A stretch of DNA of 64,000 bases from Zygaena filipendulae (taxonomy: Eukaryota > Arthropoda > Insecta > Lepidoptera > Zygaenidae), in the NCBI GenBank assembly GCA_907165275.2, contig OU015652.1, forward strand, positions 5,409,001-5,473,000. Direction: 5' to 3'. A program made the translations under genes and the position numbers. Of the stretch, positions 21,106 through 32,600 are shown piece after piece. Every line of letters starts with the position of its first letter. Position 1 is the stretch's first letter. The notes beneath the pieces were generated by a model. It was not told the DNA's origin and ran no database searches. It was given only the letters and a program-made list of their open reading frames with translations.

Positions 21106-24100
21106 ATGTCCCTATTTAAAGCAAAGCAATGGTGGTCAAACGGGAAGCGCTGTGGCATGTCTGAGGGTATTCAAAACTCAAGCTGTATCAAAGTAGATAA
21201 ATTTAGTGCTTATAACGACAGTGATAGCATTTTGATTGGCGAAAGTTCTATACTTTATATTTATAGACCGGTCATTGATCAAAATGTATCTGCCACTCTA
21301 CTGGAGTCGGAATTGGAGGATGTTATTCTATCCATAGAAACCGGCAAGTTCATTGTGTGAGTTATTGATTTCTGTTTATTCTTATCATAAAATTGCTTTG
21401 TTGATTGCACGCGGACTGATAAATTTTCATTCATTAAGAAATTTAAATTTAATTGGATGTCGCGTTAATAACTACTTACCTATTATTTTAAAGATTTCTT
21501 GATGCTTCATACAAAACCGTTTTTGAACATTTTGGTATGTAATAATTTTTCTTTTCTTTAATAATTTTAATGGTACAAAAAATTCTTTTCCATTCCAGAA
21601 TCCCCACGGGAACTCCGAAGTTTACGCGGGTGAAACCGTGGGCAATAGCTATAGATAGTAGATAGACGACCCGATTGGCGCAATGGTCACCATGCCTGCC
21701 CGCTAATCAAGAGGTTCCGGGTTCGATTCCCGGTGGGGGTAGACTTTGTGTGATGGATTATGGGTGGATTATGTATGTATTAAAAAAAAAATAGTCGATG
21801 CCTATACCTCAGAGTAATAAATATAGTACACTATACTAATGTTACCTATATGGCCGCACTCATGTCATTTTAATGATTACTTAATTTTTAGTAAAAAATT
21901 TTAAAACAAAACTGCCGCAATCAGCGACGTTGATTAAATTAATGTTAATTGGTAGATATTTTACTAAATTCATAAATTCCAATTAACATAACGTCTCTAA
22001 TTGCGGCAGTTTTGTTTTAAAATTCTCAACTTAACATTAAGTAGGTAGGTAATCATTAAAACGACTCTGAGTGCGGCCGATTGATGAAGTTTATTTGTAA
22101 GGAGAATTGATATAAAAGATGTTATGATGGAACTCTTAAAACTATCGAACCGATTTTAAATATCCAAAACACTAGGACAAACGCGCCTTGTAGTGGGATT
22201 TTCGTGATCGAACAGTGACGCGGGTAAAGCTGCAGAGGGGGATTAAGTTGTCGATGCAAAAGCGCGAAAGGACAGCTAGTTCAATATCTCGATTAGGTAG
22301 GTACAATATTCTATATCTACGATTCATAGTCCAATAGCGTTCTAAGATACATCTAATTAAACTTAATTTCTCTTGTGTCTTAAGCGTCGCTTGGTAAGTA
22401 TTGGACCCTTTACCCAATTGCTGATTTACAACAATTTAAGGACTTTTAAATTAGAGTAAAAATTGATTTTTCAGAGGAACAGACGATAGACAAATATTAA
22501 TTCTGCATCCACAGACCTACGCAATTTACCAATTACTAAGAACGGAAGGGCATACGGATGCGGGTAATAATAATATCGACAGCTGAAGGGTTGTATCTTG
22601 ATCTCAAAGCACCAAATACCTATGAGTTGTGGGAGAGCGATTTTAAGTTGCCTATATTTTAAGAAAAAAAAAAAAACATTAGATTCAAAAAAACTACTTA
22701 GTAAATTTTACCGATAAAGAATAAATCCCAACTATAATATACATATACCTATAACATATAATTAACTCAAATTGATTGACTGAGGTCCCTAGACATTATC
22801 ACAAAAAATGTCGCTTGGATCAATTTGCCGTCACCGCCGTCGATATGTAATAAAAATATTAGATCCTTCTCATATTCCTTCTGTCTTGTCACCTTTTTAA
22901 ATTTTAGGTGAACAAAACGCCTTGAAACTATTCACAAAGCACTCATTCACAAGAAGAGCCCACAGCGTCACTTGTGGTCCCTTTGGAAATATTAAAACAA
23001 GAGACTTGATATGCATTCAGAGTTTAGACGGCAGTTTGAGTTTCTTTGATCAAGACACGTTCTTATTTATGTGTTTATTTAACGATGTAATAATTCCGAG
23101 TCCAGTGTGCTACGTCTCGTATTGTGATTCCTTTGTCATTTGTAAATCAACCTGGATTATGGAGATATACAGGTCAGTCTGATATAGCTGCAAACTCATA
23201 CATACGTAGGAGTTAAGAAAAAAGCTCCTGAGTAAATATGTAGGTACCTACCTACTTAGATATTAAAAAAATAAACATGTATTTGCAGTTACCAACAATT
23301 ACGAGAATTTAGCGAATTGAGTTTACGTCAAAATAAAAAGAATATACCGCAATGGATATACAATGCAGGCGAGGAAATTACATCGATTCAGGTGGTTCAA
23401 GTGGGTACAATAAAATAAAATAAATTCACTAGCATCAATATTACACAAATCATATGAATCGATAATAATCTTTTGTGATTTTTTTTTGCTTTACAGACAA
23501 GTAATAACTTCTCCAGTATCATAGCTTTGGGTGAAAGACATCTCTATTGTTTTCAGGATAATGGTTTAATGAAACACGTGATAAAGTTCGGCTTCATTCC
23601 GATGTGTTTTCATGCTTACCTCGTTGGCTGGTATTACGGTAACTAGAACATTTGCTATACTTAGAAACGCCGCTGGATATAGTTGATAGAGAAATATTTT
23701 CTTGATTTCAGAACCGGGTGCCCGACTTTTAGTTATGGTAACTTCAGATGACGCTAAACTTTTTATCTACGAAGGGGCATCGTTACTATGGTCTTGCGAG
23801 TTGTTGAAACCTGTAATAGCAATAGCTCGGTGCTTTTTAAAAGCGCTTCCTGGAGGTTTCGTTACGTTGGCTGTAGATGGCGAGGTGAACGTGAGTTATT
23901 TGGGAACCGAACCCGATTTGAACACTTCTGTACCCCCGATGATAAATGAGAGCACAGATCTTGAGCAAGTACAAGCTGAACTAGACATCGTCGAAACGTC
24001 ACTGCAGAAAATAATGGACAATAAAGGTAAAATCAACTATAATGTAGTTAATATCATCATCATCATCATATCAGCCGAAAGACGTCTCCTGCTGGACATC

Positions 24101-26387
24101 TCCCAAGGATCACCACAACAACCGCTCCTGCGCTTCCCGCATCCAATGGCGTCCCACGACCCTCACCAAGTTGTCTGTCCATCTTGTAGCAGGCCTACCC
24201 TACCCACGCCGAGCTGTGTCTTCCTGTAAAATATATCCTTTGGATAATCGTACAATCTAACTTTCAGATAGTCAACATCCAGCGGCAGAGGAAATACTTA
24301 AAACCACAACCGATGTCGGCAGACCAGTCGTAAATTCAATAAATTCACTAGCATGTCCTGTTATAGCTACGATTACATGTGAAGACCCTAAACTTATTCA
24401 AAATATTAACATCACCTTCTTCTGCAGTGCACCATTTTCATGCAAAGATTCTGTAGTATGCTTAGATAATATTAACGGTACAGAAATTATAGAAGTGGAT
24501 GTATTCTTAACGACGGTGGCGGATATTCCAGACACACGAGTCCGGGTTATATTCACAGTAACCGATTCAATAGGCAAGATTAGTGTCTTGCATAGAACTA
24601 TCGTGCTACCGCTAAGCCTTTACTGTACACCTACTGATGTTATACTTGATAACCAATACATCATGACTATCCAAGTAAATCATCCATGTATAGATTTTAC
24701 GGAAATTTTCACAGGTACGTTTTTTCAAGATTGTAAACTCTGACTCCACTATCATTCCACTACCCTATAACAAAGACTTCATCCGCGTACATTTCGGGAT
24801 TCCCTCGTGTACTAACAAAGCCTTGAACCATCGTTTAAGCAAAAAAATCAATCAAATCAATCAAGTTCTATCGATTAAATAAAGAAAGATATAAATATAG
24901 AACTTTTATTTTTTCAGATTTTTCTACAGATGAGTTATTAAAATTCGTCAGTTCTACAGGTAGTATCACATTTGTGTATAGAGATACAAATAAATATGTC
25001 ACCATCAAGACATCCCAACAAACATATTCAGTTGAAGCTAATGAAGTTTCTCAAATTACAAGCATCCTCGATCATTTGTTATGGAAACTAGCCGAACATT
25101 ATATGATGGAAAAAAAAGAATTTCGTTATAAATTTATAGTCAACGAAGAATTAACGAAACAACTCACACATGCGTTTTTGAAAAGCATCGAAAGTCACGC
25201 TAAAGAACGGCTCAAACTAAAAGCTTCAGAGGTACACCATTTAGTTATACAAATTATGATATAGATGCTTCTTTCTTAGACGTATTAGATTGAACTGATA
25301 TTTTTTTAAATAGCTTTATTTATTAGCGCTGATACTACTTATTTACTTAGCAGTAGCTGGTTTCCACAGCGTCGTCGGTCACATGAATTTCGGGATTACC
25401 GAATATGTGTGCTATGAATTTGAAAATTAAACTAGATAAAAGCTATCTCCATTCATTAATTAGCTAAAGCTATTTCCTTTCTAAATTTTATCAAAATCTG
25501 TCCAGCCGTTTCAGCGTGAAGTTAGTAAGTTTATACAAATAAATAGTAGAAGTAAATAGTAGCAGTAGAATAAGTAGAATGTATCAAAAATATTGTTGAT
25601 AATATTGTTGTTAACTTATCAGGATGAATTGAAGGTGCTACAAAAACAATTTATATTGGTTCAAAAGAAGTTGCTAGTACAATACGGTTCATTGCCTCCT
25701 GGAGACTGCGACCCACTGGAGTTCCTCATGAGAGACACACACAAACGAATTATTGAAACTGCCCAAAACATTATCGAATATAAAAGAAATGTCTCTTGGT
25801 AAGCAACTGCAACGGAGACAATATTATAATATGTGAATGAAAAATTTAATGTCTCCGACACATTTAGCATGCCTCAAAAACTGTTTCAGTGGCGGAACTA
25901 CCTTAATGGCCATTGCTCATCTAATAATTCACGTTCTTAAACAGACACAGACAGATGACTTCAGAATCAAATTGGTTGAGGAAACATTTTTATCAACTTC
26001 GATTTATGAGGAACATCAAGTAAGTATGAGTAACACCTATTAGATAATTAAAATAAAAAATGCTCTTTGAATGTTTTGAATAATAAGAGTAATAGAGTAA
26101 GTAAGCTACTGACATTTAATTTATTTCAGGAATGGGAGGAAGCTGTAACACAAGGCTTAACGTATTTAATAAATAAAATATTGAAAAAATCCGAAAAGGA
26201 CAAGGAGAAACTAGCACCAGTGACAGAGCAAGGTATACTGTCACATGTCAACTTGAAGAGGTTCCTAAAACAAATAAGATTAACATTGGAAAACATGTTC
26301 ACCGAATTAATAGACGATTTACTAAAAGACGTACCGAAGAAAACTGAAAACATCACACGCATTGAGGAAATGGTCGAAGTATTGTAA
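21106..26387 (+). CDS. BBS9: BBS9 / PTHB1, BBSome subunit, complete
   Basis: BBS9 is a core scaffold of the BBSome, the coat that moves membrane proteins through cilia; in insects this matters in ciliated sensory neurons. Eleven exons: 21106-21356, 22475-22563, 22908-23172, 23289-23400, 23497-23638, 23712-24026, 24268-24714, 24918-25231, 25623-25798, 25890-26019, 26130-26387. They sum to 2499 bases, 832 residues (human about 887). The start MSLFKAKQWW is the family N-terminus. The first five or six exons give the beta-propeller (GNIKTRDLICIQSLDGSLSF; FCFQDNG-like repeat), then GAE/platform regions and a helical C-terminus. All junctions are GT-AG with matching phases. For the 25798/25890 junction the acceptor at 25889, not 25867, keeps the frame. 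Predicted poly(A) signal 26553-26558. Confidence 0.94.
21665..21791 (+). mobile_element. tRNA-derived SINE, copy 1 (short)
   Basis: The head carries a pol III box A (TGGCGCAATGG) and box B (GGTTCGATTCC) 33 bases apart, followed by GTAGACTTTGTGTGATGGA and an A-run. It matches the longer copy at 43245-43520. It lies in the first BBS9 intron. Not a working tRNA: the 3' half of the cloverleaf gives way to the SINE body. Confidence 0.8.
21851..22079. mobile_element. Foldback MITE with about 105-bp TIRs
   Basis: Outer ends GGCCGCACTCA / TGAGTGCGGCC; the arms also share TTTTAATGATTAC and AAAACAAAACTGCCGCAAT in mirror order, separated by about 30 bases. Non-coding. In BBS9 intron 1. Confidence 0.75.
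24045..24230 (+). repeat. Dispersed lepidopteran repeat in a BBS9 intron
   Basis: ATCATCATCATCAT followed by AGCCGAAAGACGTC...GCTGGACA and CCAAGTTGTCTGTCCA, a sequence I know as very common in Lepidoptera; the element class is not certain. It reads open past exon 23712-24026 for about 65 codons, which is chance. Confidence 0.6.
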
Positions 26388-26434
26388 ATAGGAAGTTGAT
26401 AAAGAAAACAATCGAGCAAACTTTACGACCCAGA

Positions 26435-26558
26435 TTTATTGTGAATCTTATAATAAGCAAACATTGATGAATATAATTAATCAGACACTATTAATGCTTA
26501 TTTAGGTGTGAATTGTATAAGAAATTTGTTAAAACACTTTCAAGCAATGTTTAATAAA
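26435..26558. terminator. Facing poly(A) signals of BBS9 and OLA1
   Basis: BBS9 (+) has AATAAA at 26553-26558, 166 bases after its stop. OLA1 (-) has AATAAA on its strand at 26440-26435, about 180 bases after its stop. Because each signal lies beyond the other one, the two 3' UTRs should overlap by 110-150 bases. Predicted from motifs only. Confidence 0.5.
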
Positions 26559-26617
26559 GAGTATATTACAAGATTCAAATACAGCATGTGAACCAATATA
26601 AGTAGTACCTTGTCACG

Positions 26618-29600
26618 TCATTTCTTCTTGGCATCTTTAAGACCAGCGCCCGCGTTGAACTTAAAGAATATTATATCACCATCTTCTACCACGTAATTTC
26701 GGCCTGACAACAAATGTAAAAGAGATTACAATTTTGTTTCTCAACCTATAACAAAGCTTGCAAGTAATTTTATTCTACTAAATCTCGAGAAAGAAAAGGA
26801 AATAGAATAATTATATTAGACCACCTTACCATTATAAAATGTGAGTTTATTTGTTTGTTACGCTTTCACGCCTCAACGGCTCAACCAATCATCATGAAAT
26901 TTTGCATACACGTTGTCATGGGTACAGAGAAGGACATAGGGTACCTACTTTTGTCCCGGAATTCCCGCGGGAAATGAAATGACATTTACAAAAAGGATCC
27001 ATATAGGATTACTGAAACTTAACACAAATAAATAAGGCGTAACAAGTACCTACTTCTCAAGTAATCTTCCCGAAATCGTCTGGAATATCTAAAGTTTTAC
27101 GGAGTTTTGGAGAAGTTCTTATAACGGTAAAATTCAAATAAATTGCGTGAAAAAATATATTGTTACCTTGCTGCCTGTATTTGCCGGCCGCCTTGCACGC
27201 AGCTTCGGTACCTTCCTCTCTAAAGTCCTTAAAATGCATAACTTCAGCCATAATAAAACCTTTCTCGAAGTCCGTGTGGATTCTGCCGGCGGCCTGAGGC
27301 GCTTTTGTTCCTTTCTGCATACAGAACACGACCACTCTTTGAACATTTTTCTATTGTGGAACAATACCTATTTATAAACGTTCAACAATGAAGGATATAC
27401 ATAAATACCTGAATAGTCCAAGCTTTGACTTCATCTGGTCCAGCAGTGAAGAAGTATTCCAGTTGGAGTGCTTTGTATCCTTGAACAATTATTTTGTCCA
27501 ACGCACTATATGGATAAAAGTAAAATATTAATGTACTACTTGGCTAGTTTGAAAAGTAAATGCATATCCTTACATATTATAAAACAAAGTCCTCCGCCGC
27601 GTCTGTCTGTATGTGCGCAATAAACTCAAAAATTACGGAACGGATTTTCATGCTGTTTTCACCAATATATAGTGATTTAAGAGGAAGGTGTATACTGTAT
27701 AGTGTATACGTATAGTTTATCCTGGAACTCTAGAATTATCGCAGGTAAAACCGCGAGCGACAGCTAGTTGTTCAAATACTATAATACAGAGCCGATCTGA
27801 CATATTAGTAGTTCACAACTCACAAGTAATTTTACCTAGTAATATTATGCTCCTTCAGAAAAGCTTGCCGTTCAGTCGGGTCCATGTCCTGCAGTTTGCT
27901 CTCCAACACGCCAGAAAACGGCACAAGAGGCGCGCCGGGATCGTTTTTGTCGATCCATTCCTTTAGCTTTGGTAACCTACAAATTATCTTTGATTATTAT
28001 TATTATACACCAAGTACAAATTATATACAAAATACAACTATAGGAAACGAACCATTTGTTCTTTTTACGAATGTAATCCTTCTCCGACAAGTTCACGAGA
28101 TATAAGGCAGGTTTCGAAGTCAAAAAAAGATACTTATTAAGTACTTCTATCTGAAAGTAATAAAACGATAACATTAAGTTTTAATTGTGTAAAAAATTGT
28201 TGTGGAAATTTCGGGATTTTTTTGAGTACCTACTCTTAAGATCTACCGATAACTCTACTCTACTACTCTCCAGAATTTTTTATTTTTTGTTAGGTACTGG
28301 AAAAAACTTAACTTTGGAGTTCCTGCGGGAATTCCGAAACTCACGCGGGTGAAACCGCGGGGCACAGCTAGTAACGTATATAATTATGTAGATTGATCAC
28401 TATAGTTTACTGTTTTTAAGGAATCGTAGCAACTCACATCAGCCGCACTCCAATCCGCGAAACGGATGTGTTTCTTTTCGTCCGCCAAAACGGATTTAAT
28501 TTTCATCAATGTATCCTGTAAAAAAAATAGAAAATGCTATTAATTTCTTAAGTTACACCAAACAGCAGATTTATTTCTTGAGCTATCCCCCGCGATTTCA
28601 CCTGCGGGAATTCCAGGATAAACTATAGGTACCTTTCTCATGAATCATTCTATGAATATCGGCGAAAAACGCATGAAACCGTTCAGGTTTTCCGCGAACA
28701 AACAGCGGAAGCGAATGCATTTTATATGTAAAGATTTTCCTGACTTCTTTCTTACCTATGTATCTGTCTTCAGTCAGAGTAGTTTATTTCTTCTATTCAA
28801 AAAGGGATTTTATCTATACTAATATTATAAAGAGCAAAAGTTTGTGAGTTTGTGACGTTAGGGGGTAAGCTCTGGATCCAGAGGCATCTCTAACCCATGT
28901 AGCGCCCGTGTGAAAACATTACCCTAGCGCCCCCTAGTAAGTACATATAAGAAGAGCTCCAGATAATATACAAAATGTATGCAAAGCGGAGTTCTTTTTA
29001 CGTTGGTCATTGAAAGTGCCGCGGCGGGCCGACGCGCGCGCCAAGTGCGGCTCCGTAGCGAGCGGCGCTCGGCGCCCCCTAGGAGCGCTGCGCCCGCGTG
29101 CAACGCACACCCTGCACCATAGGTAAAAGACGCCCCTGTCTGGATCTACTGAACCGATTTTGAAAATTCCTTCACTAATAGGAAGCTACAGTGATCATGA
29201 GTGCCATAGGATAGTTTTTATTCCGGAATTCCCGCGGGAACTCCGAATTTCCCGCGGGTGAAACCGCGGGGGTCAGCTAGTGTTCAAAAAAAGGGGGTTG
29301 TCACGACAGTTTTTGGTATTCGCGGCATCGGAAATGCCAGATTAAATAAAAAGCAGCGTAAAGCAGTGTAATGCGAGTAAAATTCTTAAAAGTTTTAGCG
29401 TTCAAAACAAAAGAGAATGGTTTAGTATATTTCTAGAAATCAATTATGAAAAGGTCTTTTCAAAGTCACCTCAACAGTCGCTAATTATTATTTAAATACA
29501 CTTTATCTATATTTTCTTTAAACATAAAACAACCTTTCCGTAAAAGTTTTCATCCTGAATTACCTAAAATGTGCACCGTAATAAAACAATCGTCGAATTT

Positions 29601-32600
29601 CTAGACTTACTTCTTTATAATAACACTTAGTATAGATAAAAGAGAACTAGCATGTTATTATACCTACGGACCAGTATTTACTTTTGTGTTTTCAAGAGAC
29701 TTTATTCTTACTTTTTCTCACTCATTAAGACTTTTTTCAATTTTTTTTTTATTTATTAGATGGCCATGGTAGCCAGTCCTTCAACCGACTTTTTTTCAAC
29801 GTCACTCGTCCCTACCAGAATTATCTAGAAAAAACACTTACATATTCTGGTTTGAGTTTTTTATCGTTACCCCTGTTGACGACGCGATCTAGTTTGTCAA
29901 TGTGCTGAAGGAGTTGTTCCTCGTCCTTAAGGCGCAACTCTTCGCCGATGGTCTCCAAATCTCTAACAGGATTCACGTCACCATCAACGTGGATTACATC
30001 CTCATCGTCAAATGCACCTTGACACGATTAGAAAAGGAAATATGTAGGTAAGTAGGTACTTCAAAACACTACAATATTATACCTACAGTGCAAATTTTTT
30101 CTTCCTTTAAAATTTTATCCGGATCTCAATAAATAAATAGAAATCACCGAAAATACCGCATTTATAAGGTCGGTCAAGGTAGATCATTCTCAGTTGTTAC
30201 CGTCACAGGTGACAAATTTGACATTGTATATTATTACCCAAAAGAAAAACTCTCATTTCTCACCGGTGGGCCTGGGGACATTCGAGGCAAGGACAACTGA
30301 GAATGACTCGCCATTCGCCAATAACCCGGCTAAACAGTTTATATTTTATCAAAACCCCAGCCCACGCGCTGACATCCACGCTCAATTCTAAATAGCTGTA
30401 TAGCTACCTAACTATTTTTTTATTGGTTTTTCATAGGCTAGGGTACATTTTCGGGTACATTATAGTAGGTAAAGCTATGCTATGGAAGATTGATACAGAG
30501 CTTTCAATTCGTAATAAACCTCTACTATATTTAGAACTTACGGCATAGATTAAAGATGGCGTCACAAGCTTTGATGTGCGACAAGAACGCATTGCCAAGG
30601 CCCTGCCCTTCCGCAGCGCCGCGCACCAACCCCGCGATATCCACCACATTTAGAAAAGCTGGCACCTTACTGAAAATTGACATGACAGAATCGCTCTGTA
30701 TCAGTAGTAAGTACTACAGAGTAGTCCAACTGGTAATACTTATATCACTAGTACTACTACTACAAAAAATGCAAGTAAATCCCTCGGGTTTTGTTATAAC
30801 CACAGCATAACAGTTCAATTGGTGGTACAAATGATACAACCTTGTATCACTAGATTTCAGAATATAAAGTGAAGAATACGATACATGTTAGTTTTCTTTC
30901 TTTCTTACCTATAATACCTATTTTTGGTATACACTAGTGCACCAGGTAAAGCCGATACCAACCATAAAGTTATCGACTGTTTTTTTTTAATTTGGTAAAT
31001 AACTAAATAGTAAATACCTACATAGCACAAAATTATGGACATCCAGGTCATGGTGTCGATTAATAAGCATCGCGTCTGCTTACTCTATAACGGTGTAATG
31101 GCAGCCCATAAATTGTGTCCAACTTGAAAGATTTTTGACCAATGTAAATGTAACATGGTTTTAACTATTTTGTCCGCACTACATTAGTTACTGTGTTCTA
31201 GCGGTCCGCACAAAATGGGTCGGCGATCCGGATGCGGACCGCGGTCCGCCATTTGGCGACCCCTGGTGTACACTATGCATGCTAAAAATAAGGTTCTAAA
31301 TTCTAATAGCTCACCTAGCTGGTTTGTGAAATTCGCAGAGGTAGTCAAATCTTTCATCTGGAACTGGTACCCTACGTGCTGAAATAAAAAAATAAATTGT
31401 CAGATATCTTAATAATACAAATCTATATATTGTAGGTATACATTATAATAAAGTGTCTAGACAAAAAATTCAATAAATTTAATAAATACCTAATAATGCA
31501 AAGCTCAGCAACGCAGCTTTTAACATTATTATTTGAAAGAAATTTCTTCTATTTGTTTGTGTGCGCATCAGCCAGAAACTAATAAACGGATTCAATTTTT
31601 AACCGACTTCAAAAAAGGAGGAGGTTCTATGTTTGATTGTATGTATGTTTTTTTGCATTTGCTATTCTGACACTTTCCAAACATTTTTTTTTAATTGCTA
31701 TCAGTTTGCGGAGAAATTTAATCCGTGTCAAACTAGTAGTCGTTGGTAGGTATATAAAATAAGCAGACGTATATTTTCTATGCTGAAGGATAACCATATA
31801 CGCGAAATTGGATCATGTATCTAATAAACCTCCTCAAAAATCTTATTTGGTTATTTTTAATACATGATTATTTTTAAGAAGTAAATGATATACCTACCTA
31901 TGTAATTTATTGTTACAAGAAATGTAATATTATTTTATTTTAAAATAAACTCACTATGGACAGCTATACCTACCTACTATTATTTTTATTTTAACGACAC
32001 TATTGTTGTTCCTAATATAATTGTTATTACTTGTTAACATGCTTCCTACACCTTTATTGATAAGGTAATTTTGAAGATTAAGTGCCAACCCACACGATGC
32101 GGTGCGGCGCCGCAGCACAAGCCATTTCGCCGCATTGGCGACCACACGGGCAGCGCGGCGCCGCAGCGGCGACAAAAAGAGTAGGCATGCCCATCGCTAC
32201 GTGACAGAACAGGACAAACAACACAACAGCGAGCCGCTTACTCCCCTCCCCGCCTCGTCTCGACTCCGATACGAGCGCGGCGCGGCGCCGGTGCGCGCCG
32301 CAAGGCGCCGCGTGGCCACAACGCATTTTTTTATGTAATATACCGCAGCGGCGCCGCTCAGGCTGAGCCGCACCGCACCGTGTGGGTTGGCTCTTAGTCG
32401 AAGATATTTGACACGTCATAATATGAAAATAGTATCTATTGACGCAAACGATACTAACCAATGATATAATAATAATTGATGCTAACAATAATTTGAATAC
32501 CATTGTGTGATGTTGTTGGTTTTTTGGGAGTGTAGGACTATTTAATAGAAACAAAATCTAGAAACAAAAATTGAAACAAAAGAACGATATCAAATAAAAT

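Noticed and set aside
21665..21740. A tRNA gene
   Set aside because: Box A and box B are present but the 3' acceptor half cannot pair with the 5' end, and the second copy has a SINE body and ATT tail.
23702..24229. 175-codon frame extending BBS9 exon 23712-24026
   Set aside because: The tail after 24026 is a dispersed repeat; the donor at 24027 and the next exon restore the known family sequence.
25837..25889. BBS9 exon starting at the acceptor at 25867
   Set aside because: It breaks the phase from exon 25623-25798; the acceptor at 25889 keeps the frame and the family sequence.
32078..32554. 158-codon minus-strand frame rich in Arg and Ala
   Set aside because: It lies over the GC-rich Harbinger-like MITE; the composition reflects the CGGCGCCGC inverted repeats, not a protein.
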